Shown here in pieces: positions 17,592 to 26,821 of a DNA stretch of 64,000 nucleotides (position 1 is the stretch's first letter; every line of letters starts with the position of its first letter). The notes beneath the pieces were generated by a model that worked only from the letters and a program-made list of their open reading frames with translations, had not been told where the DNA came from and did not search any database. The DNA is from Bacteroidales bacterium (GTDB taxonomy: Bacteria; Bacteroidota; Bacteroidia; Bacteroidales; F082): NCBI GenBank assembly GCA_029983675.1, contig JASBYY010000008.1:1-64000 (forward strand), written 5' to 3'. The position numbers and the translations under genes were made by a program.

Positions 17592-17732
17592 ATCCAATCG
17601 GGTTATTTATTTATTATATTGATTTACAAATTATTAGATTATAATTATTTTAAAATTATCTGCTCGAAAAATACGGATTCAATGACTGCTAAAAACCATT
17701 CGGCAAAGCCGTTTTTGCAAGGCCTATTAATA

Positions 17733-18359
17733 TTAATAAAGGTGCACGACGTATTTTTCCTCGAAATAGGGTTCCTGAAACCACTTCGATATGGTTGCTT
17801 TTTTGTGCTGCCAGTATTTGGATAACGCCTTGAACTCGCTTTGCAGGTCGCCGCCTTTCAAATAGAGGATGCCGCCCGCCTCGATGTCGCCGCGAATACG
17901 GATTTTATTGCCGGCAAGATTGGCGATCTCGGGGAGGGTCATCACGGCACGGCCCGTGATAAAGTCGAATTTTTCACGAACTTCTTCCGCGCGTTTGTGT
18001 TCTGCAACAACGTTTTTCAGTCCGAGAGCCTGCGCCACAGCATTGACAACCGTGATTTTCTTTCCCGTGCCGTCGATGAGATAAAAATCGGTCTGAGGAT
18101 AGAGGATGGCAAGCGGAATGCCGGGGAAGCCTCCACCAGTGCCCAAGTCCATAATGCGCATACCGGGAAGAAACTCGATGTACTTCGCAATAGCCAGCGA
18201 ATGCAGCACATGGTGCTCGTAAAAATGCTCCATGTCCTTGCGCGAAATGACGTTGATCTTGCTGTTCCAGTCTTCGTAGAGCGCCCTTAACTGCTCAAAC
18301 TGGATGCGCTGCACGTCTGTTAGTTTTGGAAAATAAGTAAAAAGACTTTTCGTGTCCAT
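17733..18359 (-). CDS. rsmG: 16S rRNA (guanine527-N7)-methyltransferase
   Basis: RsmG methylates N7 of G527 in 16S rRNA with S-adenosylmethionine. At 208 residues it has the usual length. The family motifs are clear: WNSKINVISRKD, HHVLHSLAIA, the SAM-binding MDLGTGGGFPGIPLAI and the FDFITGRAV segment. Loss of this gene is known to give low-level streptomycin resistance in other bacteria. Confidence 0.95.
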   Translation of the reverse strand: MDTKSLFTYFPKLTDVQRIQFEQLRALYEDWNSKINVISRKDMEHFYEHHVLHSLAIAKYIEFLPGMRIMDLGTGGGFPGIPLAILYPQTDFYLIDGTGKKITVVNAVAQALGLKNVVAEHKRAEEVREKFDFITGRAVMTLPEIANLAGNKIRIRGDIEAGGILYLKGGDLQSEFKALSKYWQHKKATISKWFQEPYFEEKYVVHLY

Positions 18360-18378
18360 TGCGTTTTTCTTTAGCGTT

Positions 18379-18408
18379 CAAAAGTACGAAAAAATGACTT
18401 TGCATCAA
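18379..18408 (-). promoter_or_regulatory. Promoter of rsmG
   Basis: On the minus strand: -33 TTG (18406-18408), 19-base spacer, -7 TACTTTTG (18379-18386). The start codon lies 20 bases downstream. Confidence 0.65.
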
Positions 18409-18607
18409 GCATTTATGAATATAAATTGCATTTGTAACGTTGGACATGTTTTTTTCGAAACCGTCACTATTTGTTTGCATATTACTGATTGTCAGTATGA
18501 TAAATAATGCTAATAATGTAAAATGTGCGTTATTTTTTCAATCGGCGATAAATCGTGGCGGAGGATGATACAATTGGTTGTATCTTTACCGATTATTTTG
18601 TGGTAAA

Positions 18608-19591
18608 ATGAGAATCGAAGCTGTATTATCCGCCTTGCTTTTGTGGTCTGTTTCTGTTTTGGGTCAGACGACTGCTGAAGCGTATATCGCGACCTATAAG
18701 CATATTGCCATTGAGGAAATGCGAACCTTCAAGATACCGGCATCCATTACCTTGGCGCAGGGTATCCTTGAATCCAATTCGGGAAACAGTGCACTGGCTG
18801 TTGAAGCCAACAACCATTTCGGCATCAAATGCCACAAGGAATGGTCGGGCGACACGTTTTATCAGGACGATGACGAGAAAAACGAGTGTTTCAGGAAATA
18901 TGATAATCCTGAAGAATCATACCGTGACCATTCGCTTTTCCTTACTACTCGCAGTCGTTACAGTGCTTTATTTGAGTTGGAGATAACGGATTATCAAGGA
19001 TGGGCAAAAGGTCTGAAAGCGGCAGGATATGCCACCAACCCTGCTTATGCCAAGAGCCTGATCGATAAAATCGATTATTACGACTTGACCCGCTTTGACC
19101 GCATGGCTTTGGGTTTGTTGGCCGAAACGGACGGGCAGGAGGCTGACACTTTGGAATCGGAAGGCCTTGGGCTGCCTTATCAAAAAAGCATAGCGCCTTT
19201 TTCACCCGACGATAAGTCGGCATACGAATTGGCGGAGATGACCAAAAGCGGTCGTTTTGTCTATTTGAACAATGGCGTGAAGTTTATCTATGCCAAGGAT
19301 GGAGACACGCCCATTTCGCTTGGCGCGGAATTGGGAGTTTTTTCTTACCAGATATACAAATACAACTATTTGGAAAACGGCACAGATTATGTTTTCAAGA
19401 GTGGCGATTTGATTTATATAGAACCGTTGAAAAACAAATGCCGGAAGCCGTCGCACTATACGATGCAATATGGAGAAACCCTGCGTGACGTGGCATTGAA
19501 GTTTGCTGTGAAACTGGAGAAGTTGCAGAAAAAGAACGATGTCAAGGAAAACACCTACCTTGCTCCGGGAAGACAGATTCGGCTGAAGTGA
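18608..19591 (+). CDS. Secreted glucosaminidase (FlgJ-like) with LysM
   Basis: A 327-residue cell-wall hydrolase. The ATG at 18608 gives a signal peptide (MRIEAVLSALLLWSVSVLG). Residues about 25-170 are a GH73-type mannosyl-glycoprotein endo-beta-N-acetylglucosaminidase domain: IPASITLAQGILESNSG carries the catalytic Glu, followed by NNHFGIKCHKEW and the Tyr-rich end AGYATNPAYAKSLI. The last about 50 residues (HYTMQYGETLRDVALKF...) are a LysM repeat for peptidoglycan binding, and a weaker LysM-like unit sits before it. This architecture is common in Bacteroidota. Confidence 0.9.
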   Translation: MRIEAVLSALLLWSVSVLGQTTAEAYIATYKHIAIEEMRTFKIPASITLAQGILESNSGNSALAVEANNHFGIKCHKEWSGDTFYQDDDEKNECFRKYDNPEESYRDHSLFLTTRSRYSALFELEITDYQGWAKGLKAAGYATNPAYAKSLIDKIDYYDLTRFDRMALGLLAETDGQEADTLESEGLGLPYQKSIAPFSPDDKSAYELAEMTKSGRFVYLNNGVKFIYAKDGDTPISLGAELGVFSYQIYKYNYLENGTDYVFKSGDLIYIEPLKNKCRKPSHYTMQYGETLRDVALKFAVKLEKLQKKNDVKENTYLAPGRQIRLK

Positions 19592-19606
19592 TGGTCAATG
19601 CCTATT

Positions 19607-22453
19607 TCAGCGGTCTCGATCTAACTCGTCTTTCAAATACTTCGCGGTGTAGCTGTTTTCGCATTTGACGATATCTTCAGGGGCGCCTTCGCACAGAATC
19701 TGTCCGCCGCGGTCGCCGCCTTCGGGTCCCATGTCGATGATATAATCGGCCATCTTGATAACATCAAGGTTGTGTTCGATGATGAGGACGGTATTGCCTT
19801 TGTCAACTAATTTGTTCAACACATTCATCAGCACTTTAATATCTTCAAAATGCAATCCTGTGGTAGGTTCGTCAAGCACGTAAAGCGTTTTTCCCGTATC
19901 GTTCTTTGCCAATTCGGCAGCCAGTTTCACGCGCTGAGCCTCGCCGCCCGAGATGGTGGTAGAGGCCTGTCCTAAGGTGAGATATCCAAGTCCTACGCTT
20001 TGTAAGGTCTTGATTTTCCGTGTGATGGATGGGATGTTTTCGAAAAACTCGACGGTTTGGTTGATGGTCATGTTGAGCACATCGTTAATCGACTTGCCTT
20101 TGTAGCGCACCTCTAAGGTTTCGCGGTTATAGCGTTTGCCTTGGCAGTCCTCGCATTCAACCGACACATCGGGCAGGAAGTTCATCTCGATGATTTTCAT
20201 GCCGGCACCTTTGCAGGTCTCGCAACGTCCACCTTTCACATTGAAAGAGAAGCGTCCGGACTTGTAGTTCCTAATCTTTGATTCGGGAAGTTCGCCGAAC
20301 AGCTTGCGGATCTCGTCGAAAACTTTCGTGTAGGTAGCTGGATTGGAGCGTGGCGTGCGCCCTATTGGAGCTTGGTCGATTTCGATGATTTTATCGATAA
20401 GTTCTATTCCTTCAATGGAGTCGTAGGGCAGAGGCTCTTTCAGCGACCGGTAGAATTTCTTGCTGAGGATGGGCGAGAGGGTTTCGTTGATGAGTGTTGA
20501 TTTTCCCGAACCCGAAACGCCTGTGACACAAATCATCAAGCCTAATGGCAGCTTCAAATCGACATGCTTTAGATTGTGGCCGGTAGCGCCTTTCAAGGTA
20601 AGGAACTGTCCTTCTTGTGGTTTCCGACGTTTAGCGGGTGTTTCGATGTTGCGTTTCCCGTTCAGATAGTCGCAGGTGATGGAATGTCCGCTTTCGGCTT
20701 CTTTTGGTGTGCCCGAGAAGACGACTTCGCCGCCGTGCCGTCCTGCGCCGGGGCCGATGTCAACTATATAGTCGGCGGCCAACATGGTGTCTTTATCGTG
20801 TTCGACAACAATGACTGAGTTGCCGATGTCGCGTAAATCTTTTAGCGATTGTATAAGGCGGTGGTTGTCGCGCTGGTGCAGCCCGATGCTCGGTTCATCG
20901 AGAATGTACAGCACGCCGGTGAGCTGCGACCCGATTTGAGTGGCGAGACGGATGCGCTGTGCTTCGCCGCCCGACAATGCTCCCGATGGACGGTTCAAGT
21001 TCAAGTAGTCGATTCCGATGTCGAGCAGGAAATGGATGCGTTTGCTGATTTCGCGGAGAATTTCTTTGCCGATTTCGTATTGACGTACATTGAGTTTTTC
21101 AGGTAGCGCACTAATCCACTGGTTGAGCGACAGGATGTCCATCTCGGCGACTTCGGCGATGTTTTTCCCGTCGATGAGAAAATAGCGGGCTTCTTTTTTC
21201 AGCCGTGTTCCTTGACAGGTGGGGCAAGCCACGTGATTCATGAAGGAGTTTGCCCATCTTGTGATACTGGCAGGGGCATCTTCGTTGTTTTGTGACTCGA
21301 TGAAGCCGATGATGCCTTCAAAATTCAGCTTATAGGTGGAAGTGACCCCCACCAACTCGCGTTTCACCTCAAAAGTTTCGTTGGTGCCATAGAGGATGAC
21401 ATCCAAGGCCTCTTCGCTGATGTCCTTCATGGGCGTGTCAAGCGTGAATCCGTATCTAAGTCCTATGGCTTCGAGTTGTCGAAATATCCAATTGCCCGAC
21501 TTGTATTCTCCTGCAGGTGCCAAACCGCCCTTACGGAGGCTGAGTTCCGGATTCGGGATGAGTTTATCCTTATCCACAACGGCGATGGCGCCCAATCCGC
21601 TGCATTTTGGGCAGGCACCATAAGGCGAGTTGAACGAGAATGTGTTTGGTTCCGGATCTTCATACGACAAACCGGTGCTGGGGCACATTAGCAGGCGGCT
21701 GAAATAATGCAGATCGCCACTGTCGTGTTCCATCACCATCAGTAGTCCCTTGCCGTAACGGAAAGCGGTATGCACCGAGTTCTTGATGCGCGTGTAGGCG
21801 CTGTCGTTCACCTCGATACGGTCGATGATGATTTCGATGTCGTGTGTCTTGTAACGGTCGAGCATCATGCCGTATTCAATTTCGCGAATCTCGCCGTCAA
21901 CACGCACATGGTTGAATCCTGCTTGGCGGATGTGTTCAAACAACTCACGGTAATGTCCCTTGCGCCCACGGGTGGCAGGAGCAAGAATGTGGATGTGCTT
22001 GCCGTTATAGGTGTTGAAAATCAGATCGGTAATCTTTTCTTCGGTATAACGCACCATCTTTTCTCCCGTATTGTAGGAATAGGCTTCCGACACGCGGGCA
22101 TAGAGGAGACGCAGAAAGTCGTAAATCTCCGTGATGGTGCCTACGGTAGAACGCGGATTCTTATTGACGGATTTTTGTTCAATGGAAATAACAGGACTAA
22201 GACCGGTGATTTTGTCCACATCGGGACGCTCCATGTTGCCGATAAACTGCCGTGCGTAGGCCGAAAAACTCTCCATGTAGCGGCGTTGCCCTTCGGCATA
22301 TATCGTGTCGAAAGCCAATGACGACTTTCCACTTCCGCTGATGCCGGTGATAACGACAAGTGCGTTGCGGGGAATGGAAAGGTCGATGTTTTTCAGATTG
22401 TTTTCCCTTGCCCCTAAGATGACAAGATTTTTATCTTCCGAAAATTCGTTCAT
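19607..22453 (-). CDS. uvrA: Excinuclease ABC subunit A
   Basis: The damage-recognition ATPase of nucleotide excision repair. The 948-residue protein has both ABC modules: Walker A GISGSGKSS and GVSGSGKST, signatures LSGGEAQRI and ISGGEAQRV, and Walker B LYILDEPS and LYVLDEPT. The C-terminal zinc finger is intact (CETC ... CEDC). In the first zinc module the leading pair reads CPST rather than CxxC, so one cysteine is absent; as I recall this is usual for the phylum. The MltD-like gene lies 37 bases upstream on the same strand. Confidence 0.97.
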   Translation of the reverse strand: MNEFSEDKNLVILGARENNLKNIDLSIPRNALVVITGISGSGKSSLAFDTIYAEGQRRYMESFSAYARQFIGNMERPDVDKITGLSPVISIEQKSVNKNPRSTVGTITEIYDFLRLLYARVSEAYSYNTGEKMVRYTEEKITDLIFNTYNGKHIHILAPATRGRKGHYRELFEHIRQAGFNHVRVDGEIREIEYGMMLDRYKTHDIEIIIDRIEVNDSAYTRIKNSVHTAFRYGKGLLMVMEHDSGDLHYFSRLLMCPSTGLSYEDPEPNTFSFNSPYGACPKCSGLGAIAVVDKDKLIPNPELSLRKGGLAPAGEYKSGNWIFRQLEAIGLRYGFTLDTPMKDISEEALDVILYGTNETFEVKRELVGVTSTYKLNFEGIIGFIESQNNEDAPASITRWANSFMNHVACPTCQGTRLKKEARYFLIDGKNIAEVAEMDILSLNQWISALPEKLNVRQYEIGKEILREISKRIHFLLDIGIDYLNLNRPSGALSGGEAQRIRLATQIGSQLTGVLYILDEPSIGLHQRDNHRLIQSLKDLRDIGNSVIVVEHDKDTMLAADYIVDIGPGAGRHGGEVVFSGTPKEAESGHSITCDYLNGKRNIETPAKRRKPQEGQFLTLKGATGHNLKHVDLKLPLGLMICVTGVSGSGKSTLINETLSPILSKKFYRSLKEPLPYDSIEGIELIDKIIEIDQAPIGRTPRSNPATYTKVFDEIRKLFGELPESKIRNYKSGRFSFNVKGGRCETCKGAGMKIIEMNFLPDVSVECEDCQGKRYNRETLEVRYKGKSINDVLNMTINQTVEFFENIPSITRKIKTLQSVGLGYLTLGQASTTISGGEAQRVKLAAELAKNDTGKTLYVLDEPTTGLHFEDIKVLMNVLNKLVDKGNTVLIIEHNLDVIKMADYIIDMGPEGGDRGGQILCEGAPEDIVKCENSYTAKYLKDELDRDR

Positions 22454-22490
22454 GGTGTTGTCTTTCAGAAAATTACCAGCGAAGTGAAAC

Positions 22491-23474
22491 TTACTTCCCC
22501 TTCAACAGTTTTGCATGGGTCATCGCATAACGTCCGGTCGGTATCTTGATTTTATAGCTGTTTCCGGTCGAGATGGTGAGCGTATTGGCACGCAGCCAAG
22601 GGTTGAAGTACTTCAGCATCTTGTAGTTCGTGCCTTGTTCGAGGGCAAAGTCTGCAAGATTGGAGATGGACTGGGTTACGGTGATGGTCTTGTATTGCAA
22701 TGGATTGTATTTCAAGTAGTCGCTGATTTGGAAACCGTATTTCGCAGGGTTTTCGGTGATGAGCTTCAGGGCGAGGATGCGAAACAGGTAACGCTCGGTT
22801 TCTTCAGACAGTTTCATGTCGTAGTAAGAGGTGACATGCTGTTCGCTGATGCTCCGCGAAATCCTTCCGTTTCCCGCATTGAAAGCAGCCGCAGCCAAGG
22901 TCCAGCTGCCAAACTTATTGTAAGCGTCTTTCAGATACTTGCAGGCGGCAACAGTTTCTAATTCAACATTATAGCGCATATCAACTTCGCGGTTGATTTC
23001 TAAGCCGTAATCCTTTCCGGTACCTTCCAGAAACTGCCAGAAACCTACTGCTTTGGAGGACGATACGGCGTTGGTCAAGGCGCTTTCTATCATGGCGAGA
23101 TACTTGAAATCATCGGGAAGCCCATGCCGTCTCATGATGGAGTCCATGACAGGGAACCAGCGCGTGGTGCGTTTTAATAATAATAAGGTGCTCGCATGTA
23201 GATAGGAATTGACAAGCAGCTCGCGCTCAAGTCTTTCGCTGACATAGAATAACTCAAGAGGCACACTTTCGCCGGCGAAATCCATGCTTTTAGGAATCTC
23301 GATGTCGTGAGTGAGGTGGTCGATTTGGTCGAAATAGACAAAATCGCGCTCTTCTCCTTCATAGTCGGTCTCTTCGGCCTTGTTGCTCTGCGCGTTGATA
23401 ACCATGTAGGTTGCCGCAAATCCGGTCAATAAAACGACTAAGGATGCGATAATAAGGATATTGCGTGTCTTCAT
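22491..23474 (-). CDS. Membrane-anchored lytic transglycosylase (MltD-like, SLT domain)
   Basis: A 327-residue protein with an N-terminal signal anchor (residues about 5-28). The SLT domain cleaves the MurNAc-GlcNAc bond of peptidoglycan with release of 1,6-anhydroMurNAc; the catalytic Glu is in LAMIESALTNAVSSSKAVG, followed by GFWQF and AFNAGNG motifs. A short LysM-like end is possible, but weak. It overlaps the stop of rfbC by 4 bases, so the two are translationally coupled. Confidence 0.9.
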   Translation of the reverse strand: MKTRNILIIASLVVLLTGFAATYMVINAQSNKAEETDYEGEERDFVYFDQIDHLTHDIEIPKSMDFAGESVPLELFYVSERLERELLVNSYLHASTLLLLKRTTRWFPVMDSIMRRHGLPDDFKYLAMIESALTNAVSSSKAVGFWQFLEGTGKDYGLEINREVDMRYNVELETVAACKYLKDAYNKFGSWTLAAAAFNAGNGRISRSISEQHVTSYYDMKLSEETERYLFRILALKLITENPAKYGFQISDYLKYNPLQYKTITVTQSISNLADFALEQGTNYKMLKYFNPWLRANTLTISTGNSYKIKIPTGRYAMTHAKLLKGK

Positions 23475-24016
23475 TTGAATGGGGTTACAAAGTCTTTGAA
23501 ATAAGGTGCTACCTTGTCTTTTTCCGATAGGATGGGATTTTCAATGTTCCATTGTACGTTGATGTCGGGGTCGTTCCAAAGGATGCTGCCTTCGGAAGCC
23601 TTGTTATATAGGTTGGTACATTTATAGGTGAAAACGGAATGGTCTTCCAAACATACGAAACCGTGGGCAAAGCCTTCGGGAATCCAAAGCATGAGTTTGT
23701 TGGATTCGGTCAGAATGACGCTTTCCCATTTTCCAAATGTGGGAGAACCGCCGCGAAGATCAACGGCAACGTCCATCACTGAGCCTTTCACAACGCGAAC
23801 CAGCTTGCCTTGTGCATAAGGCGGTTTTTGGAAGTGCAAACCGCGTAGCACGCCGCGCATGGACTTAGACTCATTGTCCTGAACAAAGTCCATCGTCAAA
23901 CCTGCCGCGTGAAACCGCTCCTTGTTGTAAGCCTCGAAGAAGTAACCGCGTTCGTCGTTGAAGACATCAGGTTTGACGATGACAAGGTCTTTTATTTTTG
24001 TTGCTATGATTTCCAT
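23471..24016 (-). CDS. rfbC: dTDP-4-dehydrorhamnose 3,5-epimerase
   Basis: A 181-residue RmlC enzyme that epimerises dTDP-4-keto-6-deoxyglucose at C3 and C5 in dTDP-L-rhamnose synthesis. Family motifs: DERGYFFEAYN, VLRGLHFQKPPYAQGKLVRV with the catalytic His, the DVAVDLR strand and WIPEGFAHGF. Unlike most genomes, no rmlA, rmlB or rmlD lies beside it; it pairs with a transglycosylase gene instead (4-base overlap). Confidence 0.95.
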   Translation of the reverse strand: MEIIATKIKDLVIVKPDVFNDERGYFFEAYNKERFHAAGLTMDFVQDNESKSMRGVLRGLHFQKPPYAQGKLVRVVKGSVMDVAVDLRGGSPTFGKWESVILTESNKLMLWIPEGFAHGFVCLEDHSVFTYKCTNLYNKASEGSILWNDPDINVQWNIENPILSEKDKVAPYFKDFVTPFK

Positions 24017-24021
24017 AATAT

Positions 24022-24363
24022 TCAGCTGAATAGTTGTTGTTTATGCGATTTTTCCGTTATGCAGTTTGTGATTTTGTTGATTTTCTGGCATTTGTTGTTG
24101 ATGTCATCGTATTCTGAAGTGTTGGATAGTTCGTTCTGTATAGAAGAAGCAGTCGATAATCCGTTTCGGCATATTCTTTCAACGATAGAAAAACCTCGGC
24201 GACAAAGTCCTGATGGCTAATGCCGTTTTTGTGCTTCGTCAAGATTGGCACCAATTCGGATGCCACTTCTAAGTAGCTGTTTACGCAACCCATACTTTTT
24301 CTTGTCCTCGCAGGTATATTTGTACATGTTGGTAATGTCAACCGAAAAATCCAAGTACTTCTC
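24022..24363 (-). pseudogene. Decayed four-helix-bundle (S23/IVS-type) protein gene
   Basis: Reading the minus strand across three frames rebuilds one protein of the four-helix-bundle family. Frame a gives MYKYTCEDKKKYG then RKQLLRSGIRIGANLDEAQK and a stop; frame b continues ISHQDFVAEVFLSLKEYAET then DYRLLLLYRT; frame c ends SEYDDINNKCQKINKI and stops at 24022. Two frameshifts therefore break the gene, and the usual N-terminal start has no clear ATG (an in-frame TAA precedes). Intact relatives are small helical proteins of unknown role, often near polysaccharide genes or in rRNA insertions. The single-frame 94-codon ORF across this stretch is not a real product. Confidence 0.8.
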
Positions 24364-24451
24364 TTAAATGCTTAGTACAATCTTCAACATTCTCCATCGG
24401 ATCAGATCGTCCTGACTCTAACAACTAATCAGCTGACCAACGGAACAATTC

Positions 24452-25843
24452 TTACAAATGCACACATTCTCCGCAAGCGGCGGCTGCAGCCTCCATGATG
24501 GCTTCGGACATGGTTGGATGCGGGAAGACGGCGCGGATAATATCATCGGCTTTGGCGCCAAGTTCTCGGCACAACACGGCAGATGCTATCATCTCGGTGA
24601 CGTTGTCGCCCACCATGTGGCAGCCTAACCATTCTCCGGTCTTTGCATCGAAGACAACCTTGATAAACCCGTCCTTGTTGCCCGCAGCAGTGGCTTTGCC
24701 AGAGGCGGTAAAGGGGAACTTCCCGATTTTCACTTCATGTCCTTCGGCAATGGCCTTGGCTTCGCTCATTCCGACAGATGCGATTTCGGGTGTAATATAG
24801 GTGCATCCAGGTATGTTGTTGTAGTTCAATGGCTTGGGGTTGAGTCCGCAAATCTTTTCAGCACAGATGATGGCTTCATGGTCGGCTTTGTGTGCCAGTG
24901 CGGGGCCATGCACGATGTCGCCGATGGCATAAATGCCCTCAACGTTGGTGCGGTAAAAGTCATCGACAATCACCTTGCCGCGCTCGGTGGCGATGCCCAA
25001 GCTCTCCAGTCCAATGCCTTCGATGTTGGTTTGTACGCCTACCGCTGACAACACCACATCGGCTTCGACCGTTTTTTCACCTTTTTTAGTGTTGATGGTG
25101 CACACGCATTTTTCACCACTGGTGTCAACTTGCGTCACCGAAGCATCGGTCATAACGGTCATTTTGAGTTTCCTGAATGCGCGGTCGATTTGTTTCGACA
25201 CTTCTTCATCTTCGTTCGGGACGACGTTGGGCAGAAATTCCACCAAAGTGACTTTGACACCCATCGATGTGAAGAAAAACGCAAATTCCGATCCTATGGC
25301 GCCAGAACCGACTACGACCATGGTTTCGGGCAACTTGTCGAGAACAAGGGCTTGGCGGTAGCTGATAATGCGCTTGCCGTCGATAGGCAGTGCGGGCAGT
25401 TCGCGCACACGAGAGCCGGTGGCGAGAACGATATGGTCGGCTTCATGTAGGGTGACGTTGCCTTCGCTGTCAGTCACTTCCACTTTCTTGTCGGCGTTGA
25501 GGCGACCCGTACCGGCAATCAGTTCAATGTTGTTCTTTTTGAAAAGAAACTGAACACCTTTGCTCATGTTTTCGGACACGCTACGGCTGCGGGCAACAAC
25601 GGCTTCCATGTCGGGCGTGACGGAGCCTTCTATTTTGATGCCGTAGTTCTCGGCATGTTGTGTGTAGGTGTAAACCTGTGCGCTTTTCAGAAGCGCTTTG
25701 GTGGGGATGCAGCCCCAGTTGAGGCAGGTGCCCCCGATTTCGGCCTTTTCAACTACGGCCACGTGTTTTCCAAGTTGCGATGCTCTAATGGCAGCCACAT
25801 ATCCTCCAGGACCGCTGCCAATGACGATGACGTCGTATTTCAT
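24452..25843 (-). CDS. lpdA: Dihydrolipoyl dehydrogenase
   Basis: E3 subunit of 2-oxoacid dehydrogenase or glycine cleavage complexes: reoxidises dihydrolipoamide with NAD+ and FAD. The ATG at 25843 is chosen because the FAD-binding strand MKYDVIVIGSGPGG starts there; an upstream extension lacks similarity. The redox disulfide is in GGTCLNWGCIPTK, the NAD-binding glycines in VVGSGAIGSEFA, and the His-Glu active pair in HPTMSE near the C-terminus. 463 residues, normal. No E1/E2 genes adjoin. A near-consensus -7 box TACTTTCG lies at 25874-25881. Confidence 0.95.
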   Translation of the reverse strand: MKYDVIVIGSGPGGYVAAIRASQLGKHVAVVEKAEIGGTCLNWGCIPTKALLKSAQVYTYTQHAENYGIKIEGSVTPDMEAVVARSRSVSENMSKGVQFLFKKNNIELIAGTGRLNADKKVEVTDSEGNVTLHEADHIVLATGSRVRELPALPIDGKRIISYRQALVLDKLPETMVVVGSGAIGSEFAFFFTSMGVKVTLVEFLPNVVPNEDEEVSKQIDRAFRKLKMTVMTDASVTQVDTSGEKCVCTINTKKGEKTVEADVVLSAVGVQTNIEGIGLESLGIATERGKVIVDDFYRTNVEGIYAIGDIVHGPALAHKADHEAIICAEKICGLNPKPLNYNNIPGCTYITPEIASVGMSEAKAIAEGHEVKIGKFPFTASGKATAAGNKDGFIKVVFDAKTGEWLGCHMVGDNVTEMIASAVLCRELGAKADDIIRAVFPHPTMSEAIMEAAAAACGECVHL

Positions 25844-25950
25844 ATTTGTATGTTTATTTATCGAATAGTCGTGCGAAAGTACGAATTTTTTCCGACATGA
25901 AGACCCGTGCATCGCATTTCTCTACGATGGCGAAAGCCTGTGTCAAACCG

Positions 25951-26115
25951 TCATTCTTGCGATGCAGACGGATGGTCTTGTTCTTGAGCATTTTTGCCGG
26001 TGTCAGATTGGTCGTGACGTTTCTCAGCTATTTTTCGCACCAACTTCATGAGTAGCGCGAGAAAAGCGAAAAACAGAACGACACCCGCAAACCAAAACAC
26101 AATCAGTTGAAACAT
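25951..26115 (-). CDS. Small single-pass membrane protein (54 residues)
   Basis: The ORF starts at ATG 26115 and stops at TGA (25951-25953). Residues 4-23 are strongly hydrophobic (LIVFWFAGVVLFFAFLALLM), followed by a basic patch (KLVRKIAEKR) and an acidic, polar tail rich in Asp, Gln and Ser. A perfect -7 box lies 23 bases upstream, so it is likely expressed. I know no family for it. By charge the tail should face the cytoplasm. Confidence 0.65.
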   Translation of the reverse strand: MFQLIVFWFAGVVLFFAFLALLMKLVRKIAEKRHDQSDTGKNAQEQDHPSASQE

Positions 26116-26137
26116 CAGAGTAGGGGTGTTGATGCCG

Positions 26138-26145
26138 CAAAGGTA
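26138..26145 (-). promoter_or_regulatory. -7 promoter box of small membrane protein gene
   Basis: Minus strand TACCTTTG (TAnnTTTG), 23 bases above ATG 26115. Confidence 0.55.
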
Positions 26146-26267
26146 ATGTTTTTTCTATTGGATGCGCATGGCATGGAATCTGAAGGCCTTTAGCAATCAA
26201 GCACACCACGCTTCTTCCTCTCGTGTCATCCCGCATTCGGTCCTTCCGTGCCATGTCCCCAACCGGT

Positions 26268-26543
26268 CGTCATTCCGTGTTTGACACAGAATCTCCTTTT
26301 GAGGAGATGCTTCTATGAGGATAGTACCGCAATGGTAACGAGATGCTGAATCGAGTTCAGCATGACGGATTCTGATAAAGCGAAATGGTACAGTTCCATC
26401 AGGCTTACAACGTTTCTCCTTTTGTGTCATTCCGTGCTTGACACGGAATCTCCTTACGAGGATATGACTCTATTAAGGTAATACCGCTTGTGAGGGGATG
26501 CTGAATCAAATCCGGATCAGTTCTGGATCAGGTTCAGCATGAC
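26268..26543. repeat. Two units of a hairpin-forming dispersed repeat
   Basis: Each unit opens with a hairpin (first copy ATTCCGTGTTTGACACAGAAT less its last base, second copy near identical), runs about 50 variable bases, and closes with a hairpin built on GCTGAA...TTCAGC. Units span 26268-26366 and 26424-26543. In minus-strand translation they give the HAELDSAS-like junk peptide familiar from many genomes. They resemble REP/BIME-type elements: intergenic and structured. Confidence 0.6.
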
Positions 26544-26660
26544 TGGTTCAGAGCATGGCATAGCGGACTATGTAAGCGCGACAATGGACAAAATGAGCCA
26601 ATGTAGCGCATCAAATCAACAGAAAACAAAAAAATTGAATAGTAGAAAAATAACTTTGTT

Positions 26661-26707
26661 GTAAGAATTAGCTACGCTGAATGCCCAGTATTTCAAAAAC
26701 AGCTTCT
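26661..26707 (+). repeat. IS-end-like interspersed repeat, copy 4
   Basis: Matches 6415-6461 at about 90 percent. Starts GTAAGAATTAGCTACG, ends TTTCAAAAACAGCTTCT. The end equals the IS terminal repeat at 28818/29739; the remaining 30 bases are not in that IS and so come from a related element. Confidence 0.7.
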
Positions 26708-26821
26708 GAATTTGTTGTGAAGAATAAAATACGGAAACGCATAACAGCTTCATTGATAATGTTTTTCTGTGGCATGGAAGTGCGCAAAGGCTTTTTGTTG
26801 AAAAAAAAGTTAGCGAAAATG

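Noticed and set aside
24441..24456. Further copy of the dispersed repeat after lpdA (GTAAGAATT on the minus strand)
   Set aside because: Only about 11 bases match and they include the lpdA stop; chance is likely.
26024..26430. Two minus-strand open frames of 76-77 codons
   Set aside because: They read through the hairpin repeats, and the lower one overlaps the better supported 54-residue membrane protein in another frame.
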